Positions 53,622 through 61,040 of a DNA stretch of 64,000 bases are shown piece after piece. The notes beneath the pieces were generated by a model. It was not told where the DNA came from. It did not search any database and saw only the letters and a program-made list of their open reading frames with translations. How positions within the stretch are numbered: position 1 is the first letter of the stretch; the number at the start of each line of letters is the position of its first letter. The position numbers were made by a program, and so were the translations under genes. The stretch comes from Rhodopseudomonas boonkerdii (GTDB lineage Bacteria > Pseudomonadota > Alphaproteobacteria > Rhizobiales > Xanthobacteraceae), in assembly GCF_021184025.1 (NCBI RefSeq), contig NZ_CP036537.1, positions 992,001-1,056,000 on the forward strand. Direction: 5' to 3'.

Positions 53622-54343
53622 TTGAATTTATCGAACTCAAGGCCGTTTCCGCGCCATGAAGGGTCGGCTAGCGCCTGCGCGATGAAATCGGCGACAGACT
53701 TGCTGTGCAAGTCGCTTCGAGGATAGTTGCTCGGAGGGTGTGTTAAGTCGACACTCCAGGGCGAGCCTAGTTGCGTTAGGATGTTTTTTGTGACCTTGAA
53801 GTCCTCATCTGAGTAGCTGATGATTTTCGTGTTAGTAGGCAAAAGTAAATCGTCGTGAATTAGAACCTCGATCATCGTCCGAGCGTTGAGAGGGTGGCTG
53901 AGCATTGTCGTCTTTTCGTTGATCGTTCGGGCGATCGGAATCTCATGGCCTTCGTAGTACTTACCATTTCGGGTGCTTTCGTCATGGCCTGGCATGTTTC
54001 CCCGGCGAAGTTTGCGCGTCATGGCAACATTGAAGCGACAGAGACTGTGATCGACGGCGTCGACGGCGGCCACAGGTATGCTGATCGCGATATGTGGAAA
54101 TCCTGCCGCGAGCTTTGCTTTAAGAATTCTGGGTTCTAGATCGAGAGTTAAGTGGGCGTAATCGCCAAAGCCCCGGACAACGTCCTGTCCATTTGACATA
54201 GAGCGATAGTGAGTTTTCGGAAAACCCGCTGCAGCAAGCGAGGGTTTGCGCATAAGCGAGTTGGAGCGAGCAATAAAAGGTAGATAATGCAGAGGCGCGT
54301 AGTGACGGACGTCCTCGATTCCTTGGTCAGAAAGCGTTCCCAT
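53618..54343 (-). CDS. DarT-like DNA ADP-ribosyltransferase-fold protein (first gene of cassette)
   Basis: 241 residues from an ATG with TAAGGAG upstream. Its block order parallels DarT (DUF4433): an N-terminal HYAPLHYLPFIARSNSLM where DarT has H..N-P.IL..GL; GDYAHLTLDLEPRIL where DarT has DYVPFYF.P.SPML; and MIEVLIHDDLLLP plus KIISYSDEDFKVTKNIL where DarT has its catalytic-Glu segment AEALI and ICYSEE. Glu 159 would be that Glu. DarT adds ADP-ribose from NAD+ to bases in single-stranded DNA. No DarG-like macrodomain gene is nearby. The similarity is by eye and moderate; another ART-like activity is possible. Confidence 0.5.
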   Translation of the reverse strand: MGTLSDQGIEDVRHYAPLHYLPFIARSNSLMRKPSLAAAGFPKTHYRSMSNGQDVVRGFGDYAHLTLDLEPRILKAKLAAGFPHIAISIPVAAVDAVDHSLCRFNVAMTRKLRRGNMPGHDESTRNGKYYEGHEIPIARTINEKTTMLSHPLNARTMIEVLIHDDLLLPTNTKIISYSDEDFKVTKNILTQLGSPWSVDLTHPPSNYPRSDLHSKSVADFIAQALADPSWRGNGLEFDKFK

Positions 54344-54410
54344 AAAGCAACTACTCCTTATGCATCCTAGAGTAGCACGAGGGAATCTGTCCTGTCAGCG
54401 TTCTCAGAAA

Positions 54411-54445
54411 CAAAAACGGCCGGATCTCGCGATCCGGCCGTTTTG
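54411..54445 (-). terminator. Terminator of rpmB (bidirectional)
   Basis: AACGGCCGGATC, loop TCGC, GATCCGGCCGTT, flanked by A-run on the left and T-run on the right. On the minus strand it ends rpmB, and the symmetric T-runs would also stop transcripts from the other side. Confidence 0.9.
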
Positions 54446-54519
54446 TTAGTTCTGATACGAAGCTGCGTCCTTACGACGCGCCGTCCTTCAGCCCAGGCGG
54501 CTCACGCCGCCCAAAAACC

Positions 54520-54816
54520 TCAGGCAGCCTTGGCTTCGGCCTGCTTCTTCTCGATGGCGCGCTTGAGCAGCACGGCCTTGGCGGAGAGCTCGCTCTCCTT
54601 CGCCGCGATCAGGTACGCGTCGAAACCACCGCGGTGGTCCACCGACTTCACGGCATTGGCGGAGACGCGCAGGCGCACGCCGCGGCCGAGCGCGTCGGAA
54701 ATGAAGGTCACGTTGACCAGGTTCGGCAGAAACCGGCGCTTGGTCTTGATGTTCGAATGGCTCACCTTGTGGCCGACCTGCGGGCCCTTCAGTGTCAGTT
54801 CACAACGCCGGGACAT
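54520..54816 (-). CDS. rpmB: 50S ribosomal protein L28
   Basis: 98 residues, typical of the longer alphaproteobacterial L28: [55 protein letters not shown]. It is a component of the large ribosomal subunit. The Ala/Lys-rich C-terminal tail is normal for the group. It has its own promoter (54900-54928) and terminator. Confidence 0.97.
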   Translation of the reverse strand: MSRRCELTLKGPQVGHKVSHSNIKTKRRFLPNLVNVTFISDALGRGVRLRVSANAVKSVDHRGGFDAYLIAAKESELSAKAVLLKRAIEKKQAEAKAA

Positions 54817-54899
54817 GGCGAAAATCCTCTGTCATCCCCGCCTGCGACCATCAGGCCGGGCAGGGGTTCAAAAATCACGTCCATTTCAGGAACCGCGGA

Positions 54900-54928
54900 C
54901 GTATAGGGTTTGGAGCTGCTGGCGTCAA
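54900..54928 (-). promoter_or_regulatory. Sigma-70-type promoter of rpmB
   Basis: On the minus strand TTGACG is followed after exactly 17 bases by TATACG, about 80 bases before the rpmB start. A perfect 10-base inverted repeat TGACATGCCA ... TGGCATGTCA (54944-54953 with 54979-54988) lies just upstream and could be a binding site. The rest of the 54817-55279 gap holds a palindromic repeat and no gene. Confidence 0.65.
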
Positions 54929-55208
54929 GACGAGTCACGGAAATGACATGCCATTTAAGGACTTGGTATCTCAGGATTTGGCATGTCAGGACGTGCGACA
55001 AGACCCGGCCCGCCGTGCAAGGGGCCGCGCTGGCAACGCCGGCTCTATAACCGGTCCCGGCCGCATTGACCACAGGGAACTGCGCCCCATCCGCCGCTCA
55101 CATGTTGGAAAGCGCGAAAGTTCCCATCATATAAAGGACGTATTCCGGCCGGACACCACATCCGGCACCGCGATGTGCTTTCCCAATGACGCAGGGCGCC
55201 GCGGTTTG

Positions 55209-55257
55209 CGCATGATCCCGAAAAGCGGTCGACCGGTTTTCGGACAAGATCGTGTGC
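55209..55257. repeat. Palindromic repeat with GAAAAGCGG / CCGGTTTTC arms
   Basis: CGCATGATCCCGAAAAGCGG is followed by GTCGA and CCGGTTTTCGGACAAGATCG. The arms pair imperfectly and the outer GCATGATC / GATCGTGTGC ends also pair. A second copy lies at 60250. It is a dispersed repeat type of this bacterial group. Confidence 0.8.
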
Positions 55258-55279
55258 GAAGAGAGACATAACCCATGAG

Positions 55280-56179
55280 GTGAGACGAGACGTGCGCTGG
55301 CTTGACCTCCCTGGCTCCAATCGCTCCCGAAAGCCGACCCTGACGCCGCGCGCGCGCCTGCTGGTGGCGGGCGCCGTGGCCGGTTTCATGGCGGCGGGCA
55401 GCGCGCAGCCGGTGTTCGCGCAGGGCAAGGTGGAAGCGAAGTATGAAGCCAGCCTCGCCGGCATTCCGGTGGGCAAGGGCACCTGGGCCATCGACATTGC
55501 CGAGGATCAGTACAGCGCGGCGGCGACCGGCGGGACCGCGGGTCTGCTGAAGGCGTTTTCCGGCGGCTCCGGTTTCGGCCAGGCGCAGGGCCGGGTGGTC
55601 GCGGGCCAGCTGTCGCCCACCAATTATTCCGCCACCACCACCTCGGCGCGGAAGTCCGAAGCGATCAAGATGCTGATCGCGCTGGGCTATGTGAAGGAAT
55701 ACTCCATCGAGCCGGAGCCGCCGGACGATCCCGAGCGCATCAAGGTCACCGATGCGCATCGCCGCAACGTGATCGATCCCATGACCGGCGCGCTGCTGCG
55801 CGTGAACGGCACCGGCGACTTGCTGGCGCCGGACAGCTGCCGCACCGGCACGTCGATCTTCGACGGCCGCATGCGCTATGACATCAAGCTCGACTACAAG
55901 CGGATGGAGCAGGTGAAGGCCGAGAAGGGCTATCACGGTCCGGCCATCGTCTGCGCCGTCTATTTCACGCCCATCGCCGGCTATGTGCCCGACCGCGCCG
56001 CCATCAAATATCTCGCCGCCCAGCGCGGCATGGAGGCGTGGCTGGTTCCCGTCGCCGGCACCCGCGTGCTGGTGCCCTATCGCGTGACGATCCCGACCCC
56101 GCTCGGCCAGGCCATGCTGGAAGCGACGGAATTCGTGACCACGGCGACGCCGGCCAGGGCGGCGGCGAAGACGAATTAG
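55280..56179 (+). CDS. DUF3108 secreted protein
   Basis: About 299 residues from a GTG at 55280 (a GTG at 55292 is also possible). A signal peptide (LLVAGAVAGFMAAGSAQPVF) ends near FAQGK; the mature part begins VEAKYEASLAGIPVGKGTW, followed by SGFGQAQGRVVAGQLSPTNY, KSEAIKMLIALGYVKEYSIE, RTGTSIFDGRMRYDIKLDYK and PYRVTIPTPLGQAMLEATEF, the pattern of DUF3108 proteins. Function unknown; periplasmic. It is divergent from rpmB. Confidence 0.88.
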   Translation: MRRDVRWLDLPGSNRSRKPTLTPRARLLVAGAVAGFMAAGSAQPVFAQGKVEAKYEASLAGIPVGKGTWAIDIAEDQYSAAATGGTAGLLKAFSGGSGFGQAQGRVVAGQLSPTNYSATTTSARKSEAIKMLIALGYVKEYSIEPEPPDDPERIKVTDAHRRNVIDPMTGALLRVNGTGDLLAPDSCRTGTSIFDGRMRYDIKLDYKRMEQVKAEKGYHGPAIVCAVYFTPIAGYVPDRAAIKYLAAQRGMEAWLVPVAGTRVLVPYRVTIPTPLGQAMLEATEFVTTATPARAAAKTN

Positions 56180-56566
56180 CGCGCAAAGGCGCTGCCTCTG
56201 TATTGCCGCAAGAGATGCGGCCCCTATGTGGGAAAAACCGGGTTCTCGACGGCCAATGTCCCGCGGCAAACCAGCGGCGGCTGCGGCAGACCGGCGGCAG
56301 TCTTGCGGCATCGCAGCGGCACCGGAGCGCAGTTGACTCTTTTGCCAATCGGAGTCCGCCGGACTCCGCGCTGACGCCATGAATCCACAGGCCTTGTTGC
56401 CCTGTCACAAACTTGATCTAGTGAGGAATTAGGGCGCTCGCCGCGACATCTTGGGGATGAACGGACACCGGCGGTGGAGAGTCACCGATTCGGACCGGTT
56501 TCGTTCCGGAGTCGTTCCAGACCTCTCTCGCCTTGACAGAAGGCCGCTCGGAAATACTTGATAAAC
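56180..56566. other. Non-coding gap between DUF3108 gene and the helicase
   Basis: About 390 bases with no credible gene. A short perfect hairpin (GGAGTCC-GCC-GGACTCC near 56351-56367) without a T-run is the only structure seen. The region should carry the helicase promoter, but I cannot point to a good -35/-10 pair. Confidence 0.45.
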
Positions 56567-59500
56567 ATGGCCTTTTCGCATTCCCCGCTCGGCTCCGGCC
56601 GGGCGCCCGGCGCCGGCGTCACCGCCGTCCTCGGTCCCACCAATACCGGCAAGACCCACCTCGCGATCGAGCGGATGCTGGCGCATCCCTCAGGAATCAT
56701 TGGCCTTCCGCTGCGCCTCCTGGCCCGCGAAGTGTATAACAAGATCCTTGCCAGAACCGGCCCCGAAGCGGTCGCGCTGGTCACCGGCGAGGAGAAGATC
56801 AAGCCGGCCAAACCACGATATTGGGTATCCACCGTCGAGGCGATGCCACGAGATCTTGATGTTTCGTTCCTGGCCGTGGACGAAATCCAGATCGCATCCG
56901 ACCTCGAACGCGGTCATGTTTTCACCGACCGGATTCTGAATCGCCGCGGCCGCGACGAAACCTTGTTGCTCGGCGCCGCCACGATGCGCCCGATCGTCGA
57001 GAAATTACTCCCTGGAATCAACATCGTAACCCGCCCGCGGCTGTCCACGCTGGAATTCGCCGGTGACCGCAAGATCACCCGCCAGCCGCGCCGCACCGCC
57101 ATCGTCGCGTTTTCCGCCGATGAAGTTTACGCCATCGCCGAACTCATCAAACGCCAGCACGGCGGCGCCGCTGTCGTGCTCGGAAGTCTTTCTCCGCGCA
57201 CGAGAAATGCCCAGGTGGCGATGTTCCAGAACGGCGAGGTGGACTACCTCGTCGCCACCGACGCGGTCGGAATGGGCCTCAATCTCGATGTCGATCACGT
57301 CGCTTTCGCCAGCGATCGCAAATATGACGGCTACCAATTCCGCCGCCTCACGCCGTCCGAATTTTCCCAGATCGCCGGCCGCGCCGGCCGTGCGACGCGG
57401 AACGGCACGTTCGGTACGACAGGACGCTGCGAGCCGTTCGAGCCCGAACTCGTCAATCAGCTGCAGAACCACATTTTCGACCCGGTGAAAGTGCTGCAAT
57501 GGCGCAATTCCAAGCTGGATTTCGCTTCTATTGCAGCATTGCAGGTCTCGCTCGCCGAACCGCCGCTTCATGAGGCGCTGACGCGTGCGCCGATCGCGGA
57601 AGATCTGCGTGTGCTCGATCATGTCGCGCGCGATCATGAGGTGCGCGATATCGCGCAGGGTAAGGATGCCGTCGAGACATTGTGGGACGCCTGCCAGATT
57701 CCAGATTACCGCCGCATTGCGCCAGCCGCGCATGCGGAGCTGGTGGCGACGATTTTCAACTTTCTGATGAAGCGTGGCCGTATCCCCGATGCCTGGTTCG
57801 GCGCCCAAATCGCGCAGGCCGATCGAACGGATGGCGATATCGATACGTTGTCGGGCCGGATTGCGCAGATTCGCACCTGGACTTTTGTGGCAAATCGCCC
57901 CGATTGGCTCGCAGATGCCGAACATTGGCAGGGAATCTCCCGTGAATTGGAAAATAAACTGTCAGATGCCCTTCATGAGAGGCTTACAGAGCGTTTCGTT
58001 GATCGTCGTACCAGTGTATTGATGCGCCGCTTGCGGGAAAACACGATGCTGAATACTGAAATTGGTAAGACGGGCGAAGTTGTTGTCGAAGGCCATACCA
58101 TTGGTCGGCTCGATGGTTTTACATTCTTGCCCGATGCGGCCGAGGCCGGCTCCGATGCGAAGGCCTTGCAGGCGGCAGCTCTCAAGGCGCTTGCCGGCGA
58201 GATCGATTCGCGCGCGGAGAAACTATCCAACGCGCCGGACGATCAGTTCGTTCTGACGTCGGACGGCACGCTGCGCTGGACCGGCGATGCCGTGGCGAAG
58301 CTGGTCGCTGCCGACGACGTTCTGCATCCGCGCCTGCGTATCATCGCTGATGAACGCCTCACCGGCGCTCCGCGCGACGCCGTGCAGGCCCGTCTCGATC
58401 TGTGGCTGAAGACCCATATCGAAAAGCTGCTCGCGCCGCTGTTTGAACTCGCGAAGGCCGAGGACGTCACAGGCATTGCCCGCGGCATTGCCTTCCAGCT
58501 GAATGAAGCGTTGGGCGTGCTCGAGCGGCAGAAGATCGCTGCCGAGATGAAGGATCTCGATCAGCCGTCGCGTGCGACGCTGCGCAAATATGGCGTGCGC
58601 TTCGGCGCCTATCACATCTACTTCCCGAACTTGCTGAAGCCGGCCGCTCGCTCGCTCGCTGCGCTGCTGTGGGCGCTGAAGCAGGACAATGTGGATATGT
58701 CCGCGCTGTCCAGCGCGCAACATCTCGCAGGCTCCGGGCGTACGTCGTTTCCGGTCGACAAGGCGCTTGGCCGCGATGCCTATCGTGTGCTCGGTTATCG
58801 TCATGCCGGCGAGCGCGCCGTGCGCGTCGATATTCTCGAACGCCTTGCCGATCTCATTCGTCCCGCTTTGTCATGGCGCGAGAATTCGCCGGGCGAGAAG
58901 CCGGCTGGCGCCTATGACGGCCGCAGCTTCACCGTTACGCAGGCGATGACCTCGCTCACGGGCTCGGCTGGAGAAGACTTTGCCTCGATCCTGCGTGCGC
59001 TCGGCTATCGCATGGAGAAGAAGCCGGCACTGCCACCAGCGCCGCCGAAGCCGCTCGCGGCAACGACGCCGATCGAAGCTGTGACCGCCGATGCAACGGT
59101 GGAAGCGACGGCGGATGCATCCGCGTCCGATGCCGCGCCGACTGCCGTGCCCGCGAGCGAGGCCGCCGCTGCAGAACCCGTCGTCCAGGCCGAAGCCACC
59201 GAGACGGCGACGGCCGAAGCGGCTGCTCCGTCGTCTGCGTCGCTGCTGCCGGAAGTCTCGCCTGTCGCCAGCGAGCCCGTTGTCGAAGCGCCTGCGGAAG
59301 CAACGACGGAAGAAGCTGTTCAGGTTGAAGCTGCGGTTGCCGAGGCTGCTCCTGCTGCGACTGCTGATGCGGAAACGCCGGCTGCTGAGGCTGCGGCGCC
59401 TGCAGAATCCGAGATGGTCGAAGTCTGGCGTCCGGGCGGTCGTTCTGACGAGCGTCGTCCGCCGCGACACGATCGCAACCGCAATCATCACCGCCGCGAC

Positions 59501-59917
59501 AACAATGCGGCGCAGGGGGCGGCTGCCGCCGGTCAGGCTGAAGGCACGACCAATGAAGGCGGCCGCCGCGATCATCGCGATCGCAATGGCGGCGGTGGTC
59601 GTCGCGACCGCGACGGCGATCGTGGCAATAAGGATTTCCGTCGTCCGCGCAGTGATGCGCCGGAAGGCAGCCCGAACCGCGAGGCGCGGGGCGACAAGGG
59701 CGGCCGTCCGCCGCGCGATCGAGATCAGCGTTTCCAGGGTGGCAAGGGCAAGTTCGGTGGCGACAAGGGCCGCGACGGTGGTCGCGACCGTGATCGTGGC
59801 GGTGCCACGCGGCCGTTCGCATCAAGCGCCTCGCCGCGCGATCGCGGTGGCGCCATGGATCCGAATTCGCCTTTCGCCAAGCTCGCTGCCCTCAAGGAGC
59901 AGATGGGCAAGGAGTGA
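56567..59917 (+). CDS. SUV3-like ATP-dependent RNA helicase with long low-complexity tail
   Basis: About 1116 residues from the ATG at 56567 (TTG 56558 is in frame). The core resembles mitochondrial SUV3: Walker A LGPTNTGKTHLAIERML, DExx box VDEIQIASDLERGH, ATDAVGMGLNLDVDHV, and QIAGRAGRATRNG. Helicase and C-terminal parts run to about 830. Residues about 830-955 are Ala/Glu/Pro-rich, and about 955-1100 are rich in Arg, Gly and Asp (RDHRDRNGGGGRRDRDGDRG), like RNA-binding RGG tails. Probably acts in RNA degradation or remodelling. The S4 gene follows after 42 bases. Confidence 0.93.
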   Translation: MAFSHSPLGSGRAPGAGVTAVLGPTNTGKTHLAIERMLAHPSGIIGLPLRLLAREVYNKILARTGPEAVALVTGEEKIKPAKPRYWVSTVEAMPRDLDVSFLAVDEIQIASDLERGHVFTDRILNRRGRDETLLLGAATMRPIVEKLLPGINIVTRPRLSTLEFAGDRKITRQPRRTAIVAFSADEVYAIAELIKRQHGGAAVVLGSLSPRTRNAQVAMFQNGEVDYLVATDAVGMGLNLDVDHVAFASDRKYDGYQFRRLTPSEFSQIAGRAGRATRNGTFGTTGRCEPFEPELVNQLQNHIFDPVKVLQWRNSKLDFASIAALQVSLAEPPLHEALTRAPIAEDLRVLDHVARDHEVRDIAQGKDAVETLWDACQIPDYRRIAPAAHAELVATIFNFLMKRGRIPDAWFGAQIAQADRTDGDIDTLSGRIAQIRTWTFVANRPDWLADAEHWQGISRELENKLSDALHERLTERFVDRRTSVLMRRLRENTMLNTEIGKTGEVVVEGHTIGRLDGFTFLPDAAEAGSDAKALQAAALKALAGEIDSRAEKLSNAPDDQFVLTSDGTLRWTGDAVAKLVAADDVLHPRLRIIADERLTGAPRDAVQARLDLWLKTHIEKLLAPLFELAKAEDVTGIARGIAFQLNEALGVLERQKIAAEMKDLDQPSRATLRKYGVRFGAYHIYFPNLLKPAARSLAALLWALKQDNVDMSALSSAQHLAGSGRTSFPVDKALGRDAYRVLGYRHAGERAVRVDILERLADLIRPALSWRENSPGEKPAGAYDGRSFTVTQAMTSLTGSAGEDFASILRALGYRMEKKPALPPAPPKPLAATTPIEAVTADATVEATADASASDAAPTAVPASEAAAAEPVVQAEATETATAEAAAPSSASLLPEVSPVASEPVVEAPAEATTEEAVQVEAAVAEAAPAATADAETPAAEAAAPAESEMVEVWRPGGRSDERRPPRHDRNRNHHRRDNNAAQGAAAAGQAEGTTNEGGRRDHRDRNGGGGRRDRDGDRGNKDFRRPRSDAPEGSPNREARGDKGGRPPRDRDQRFQGGKGKFGGDKGRDGGRDRDRGGATRPFASSASPRDRGGAMDPNSPFAKLAALKEQMGKE

Positions 59918-59926
59918 GGTTTCTAA

Positions 59927-59950
59927 CCTCGTCCCGCTAGCGGGGAGAGG
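59927..59950. repeat. Hairpin with CCTC.TCCCGC arms
   Basis: CCTCGTCCCGC, spacer TA, GCGGGGAGAGG. It differs from the copy at 49720 by a CTC-to-CGT change that leaves small mismatches. It lies directly upstream of the S4 gene and overlaps its ribosome-binding region (GGGGAGAGG), so folding could affect translation of that gene. Confidence 0.6.
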
Positions 59951-59959
59951 TCAGATTGC

Positions 59960-60241
59960 GTGAGCTTCCCATTGGACCGACAGCGTCTCGACAAGTGGCT
60001 GTGGCATGCGCGGGTCGTCAAAGCCCGCACGAGCGCCGCTGCACTGGTGGAAGGCGGTCAGGTCCGCGTCAATGGCGGGCGGCAGAAGTCGCCCGGCCAC
60101 GGCATCAAGGTCGGCGATGTCATCACCGTCGCGCTCGATCATGCGATCCGGGTGATGAAGGTGGAAGGCTTTTCCGAGCGCCGAGGGGATGCAACGTCCG
60201 CCCGCGTGCTCTATACGGATTTGCAACATCCGCCGGAGTAG
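59960..60241 (+). CDS. S4-domain RNA-binding protein (Hsp15-like)
   Basis: 93 residues from a GTG at 59960. The S4 domain covers about residues 8-65: LDKWLWHARVVKARTSAAAL, VEGGQVRVNGGRQKSPG, IKVGDVITVAL. Related to heat-shock protein 15, which rescues blocked 50S-nascent-chain complexes, but assignment to that activity is inference. Its place between the helicase and fdxA is a conserved alphaproteobacterial order as far as I recall. Confidence 0.9.
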   Translation: MSFPLDRQRLDKWLWHARVVKARTSAAALVEGGQVRVNGGRQKSPGHGIKVGDVITVALDHAIRVMKVEGFSERRGDATSARVLYTDLQHPPE

Positions 60242-60249
60242 CTATCTAG

Positions 60250-60297
60250 CGTACGACCCTGAAAAGCGGTTACCGGTTTTCGAACCAGGTCATGCGC
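60250..60297. repeat. Second copy of the GAAAAGCGG / CCGGTTTTC repeat
   Basis: CCCTGAAAAGCGGTTACCGG continues into TTTTCGAACCAGGTCATGCGC. It pairs with itself and is related to the copy at 55209. It lies 9 bases after the S4 stop codon. The rest of the gap to 60453 shows no gene. Confidence 0.75.
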
Positions 60298-60453
60298 CAG
60301 CAAACAAGGTGGAACAGCCCGGCCGGAGCCGGTTCGTGGCAAAATCCTTTCATATGACGGAAACGCACCGATCCAATCCTGCCGCATGTCTTGCAGCAGG
60401 GGGGTGGGTGCGCTACGCAACCGTCAAAATATTGATCGTTTCCGGAGTTTTGG

Positions 60454-60792
60454 ATGACCTACGTCGTCACCGACAACTGCATCAAGTGCAAGTACACCGA
60501 CTGCGTCGAGGTGTGCCCCGTGGATTGCTTCTACGAGGGCGAGAACATGCTGGTCATCCATCCCGATGAATGCATTGACTGCGGCGTGTGCGAGCCCGAA
60601 TGCCCGGCCGACGCGATCAAGCCCGATACCGAAGGTGGGATCGAGAAGTGGCTGCAGATCAATCTGGAACACGCCAAGAAGTGGCCGAACATTACCCAGA
60701 AGATCGATGAACTGCCGGAAGCCAAGGAGTTCGACGGTCAGGAAGGCAAGTACGAGAAGTACTTTTCGGCCGCTCCCGGCAAAGGTGACTAA
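60454..60792 (+). CDS. fdxA: Seven-iron ferredoxin FdxA
   Basis: 112 residues with the [3Fe-4S] motif [18 protein letters not shown] and the [4Fe-4S] motif [16 protein letters not shown], then a helical tail ([20 protein letters not shown]). This is the FdxA-type 7Fe ferredoxin widespread in alphaproteobacteria. It carries electrons in the cytosol; partner unknown. The start follows TTCCGGAGTTTTGG with GGAG at 8 bases. Confidence 0.96.
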   Translation: MTYVVTDNCIKCKYTDCVEVCPVDCFYEGENMLVIHPDECIDCGVCEPECPADAIKPDTEGGIEKWLQINLEHAKKWPNITQKIDELPEAKEFDGQEGKYEKYFSAAPGKGD

Positions 60793-60906
60793 GACGCACC
60801 ATTAATACTTTGCGTCATCCAGCTACCTGTGACGACCTGGAATTTACCCTGACGCCGATTATGGCCCCGCTTGCGACCGCTCGGCGGCCGTGAGGGGCAT
60901 AAATCA

Positions 60907-60934
60907 TTGATTTTTGCGGGAAATGTGCTATTAT
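60907..60934 (+). promoter_or_regulatory. Sigma-70-type promoter of the carD gene
   Basis: TTGATT, a 16-base spacer, and TATTAT, both close to consensus. Transcription would start near 60941, upstream of every possible carD start codon. Confidence 0.7.
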
Positions 60935-61040
60935 AGGCGCATTCAGAAGCTGGACCGTGTGGTGCCGCTCGTTTTTGGCCCTGCCGGGTTCCCGTTTAAC
61001 AAAGATCAAACAGGGGCGCGGCGGTTTCCGCGCACAGGCC

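Larger units (their letters stand above)
51365..54360 (-). other. A+T-richer three-gene islet, probably horizontally acquired
   Basis: The three coupled genes between the PepSY gene and the rpmB terminator use A- and T-ending codons (TTA, ATA, AGA, AAT) much more than genes on either side. I see no integrase, transposase, tRNA or obvious flanking direct repeat. The boundary on the right falls between 54344 and the rpmB terminator at 54411; on the left, just after the fusion gene's stop. Confidence 0.65.
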
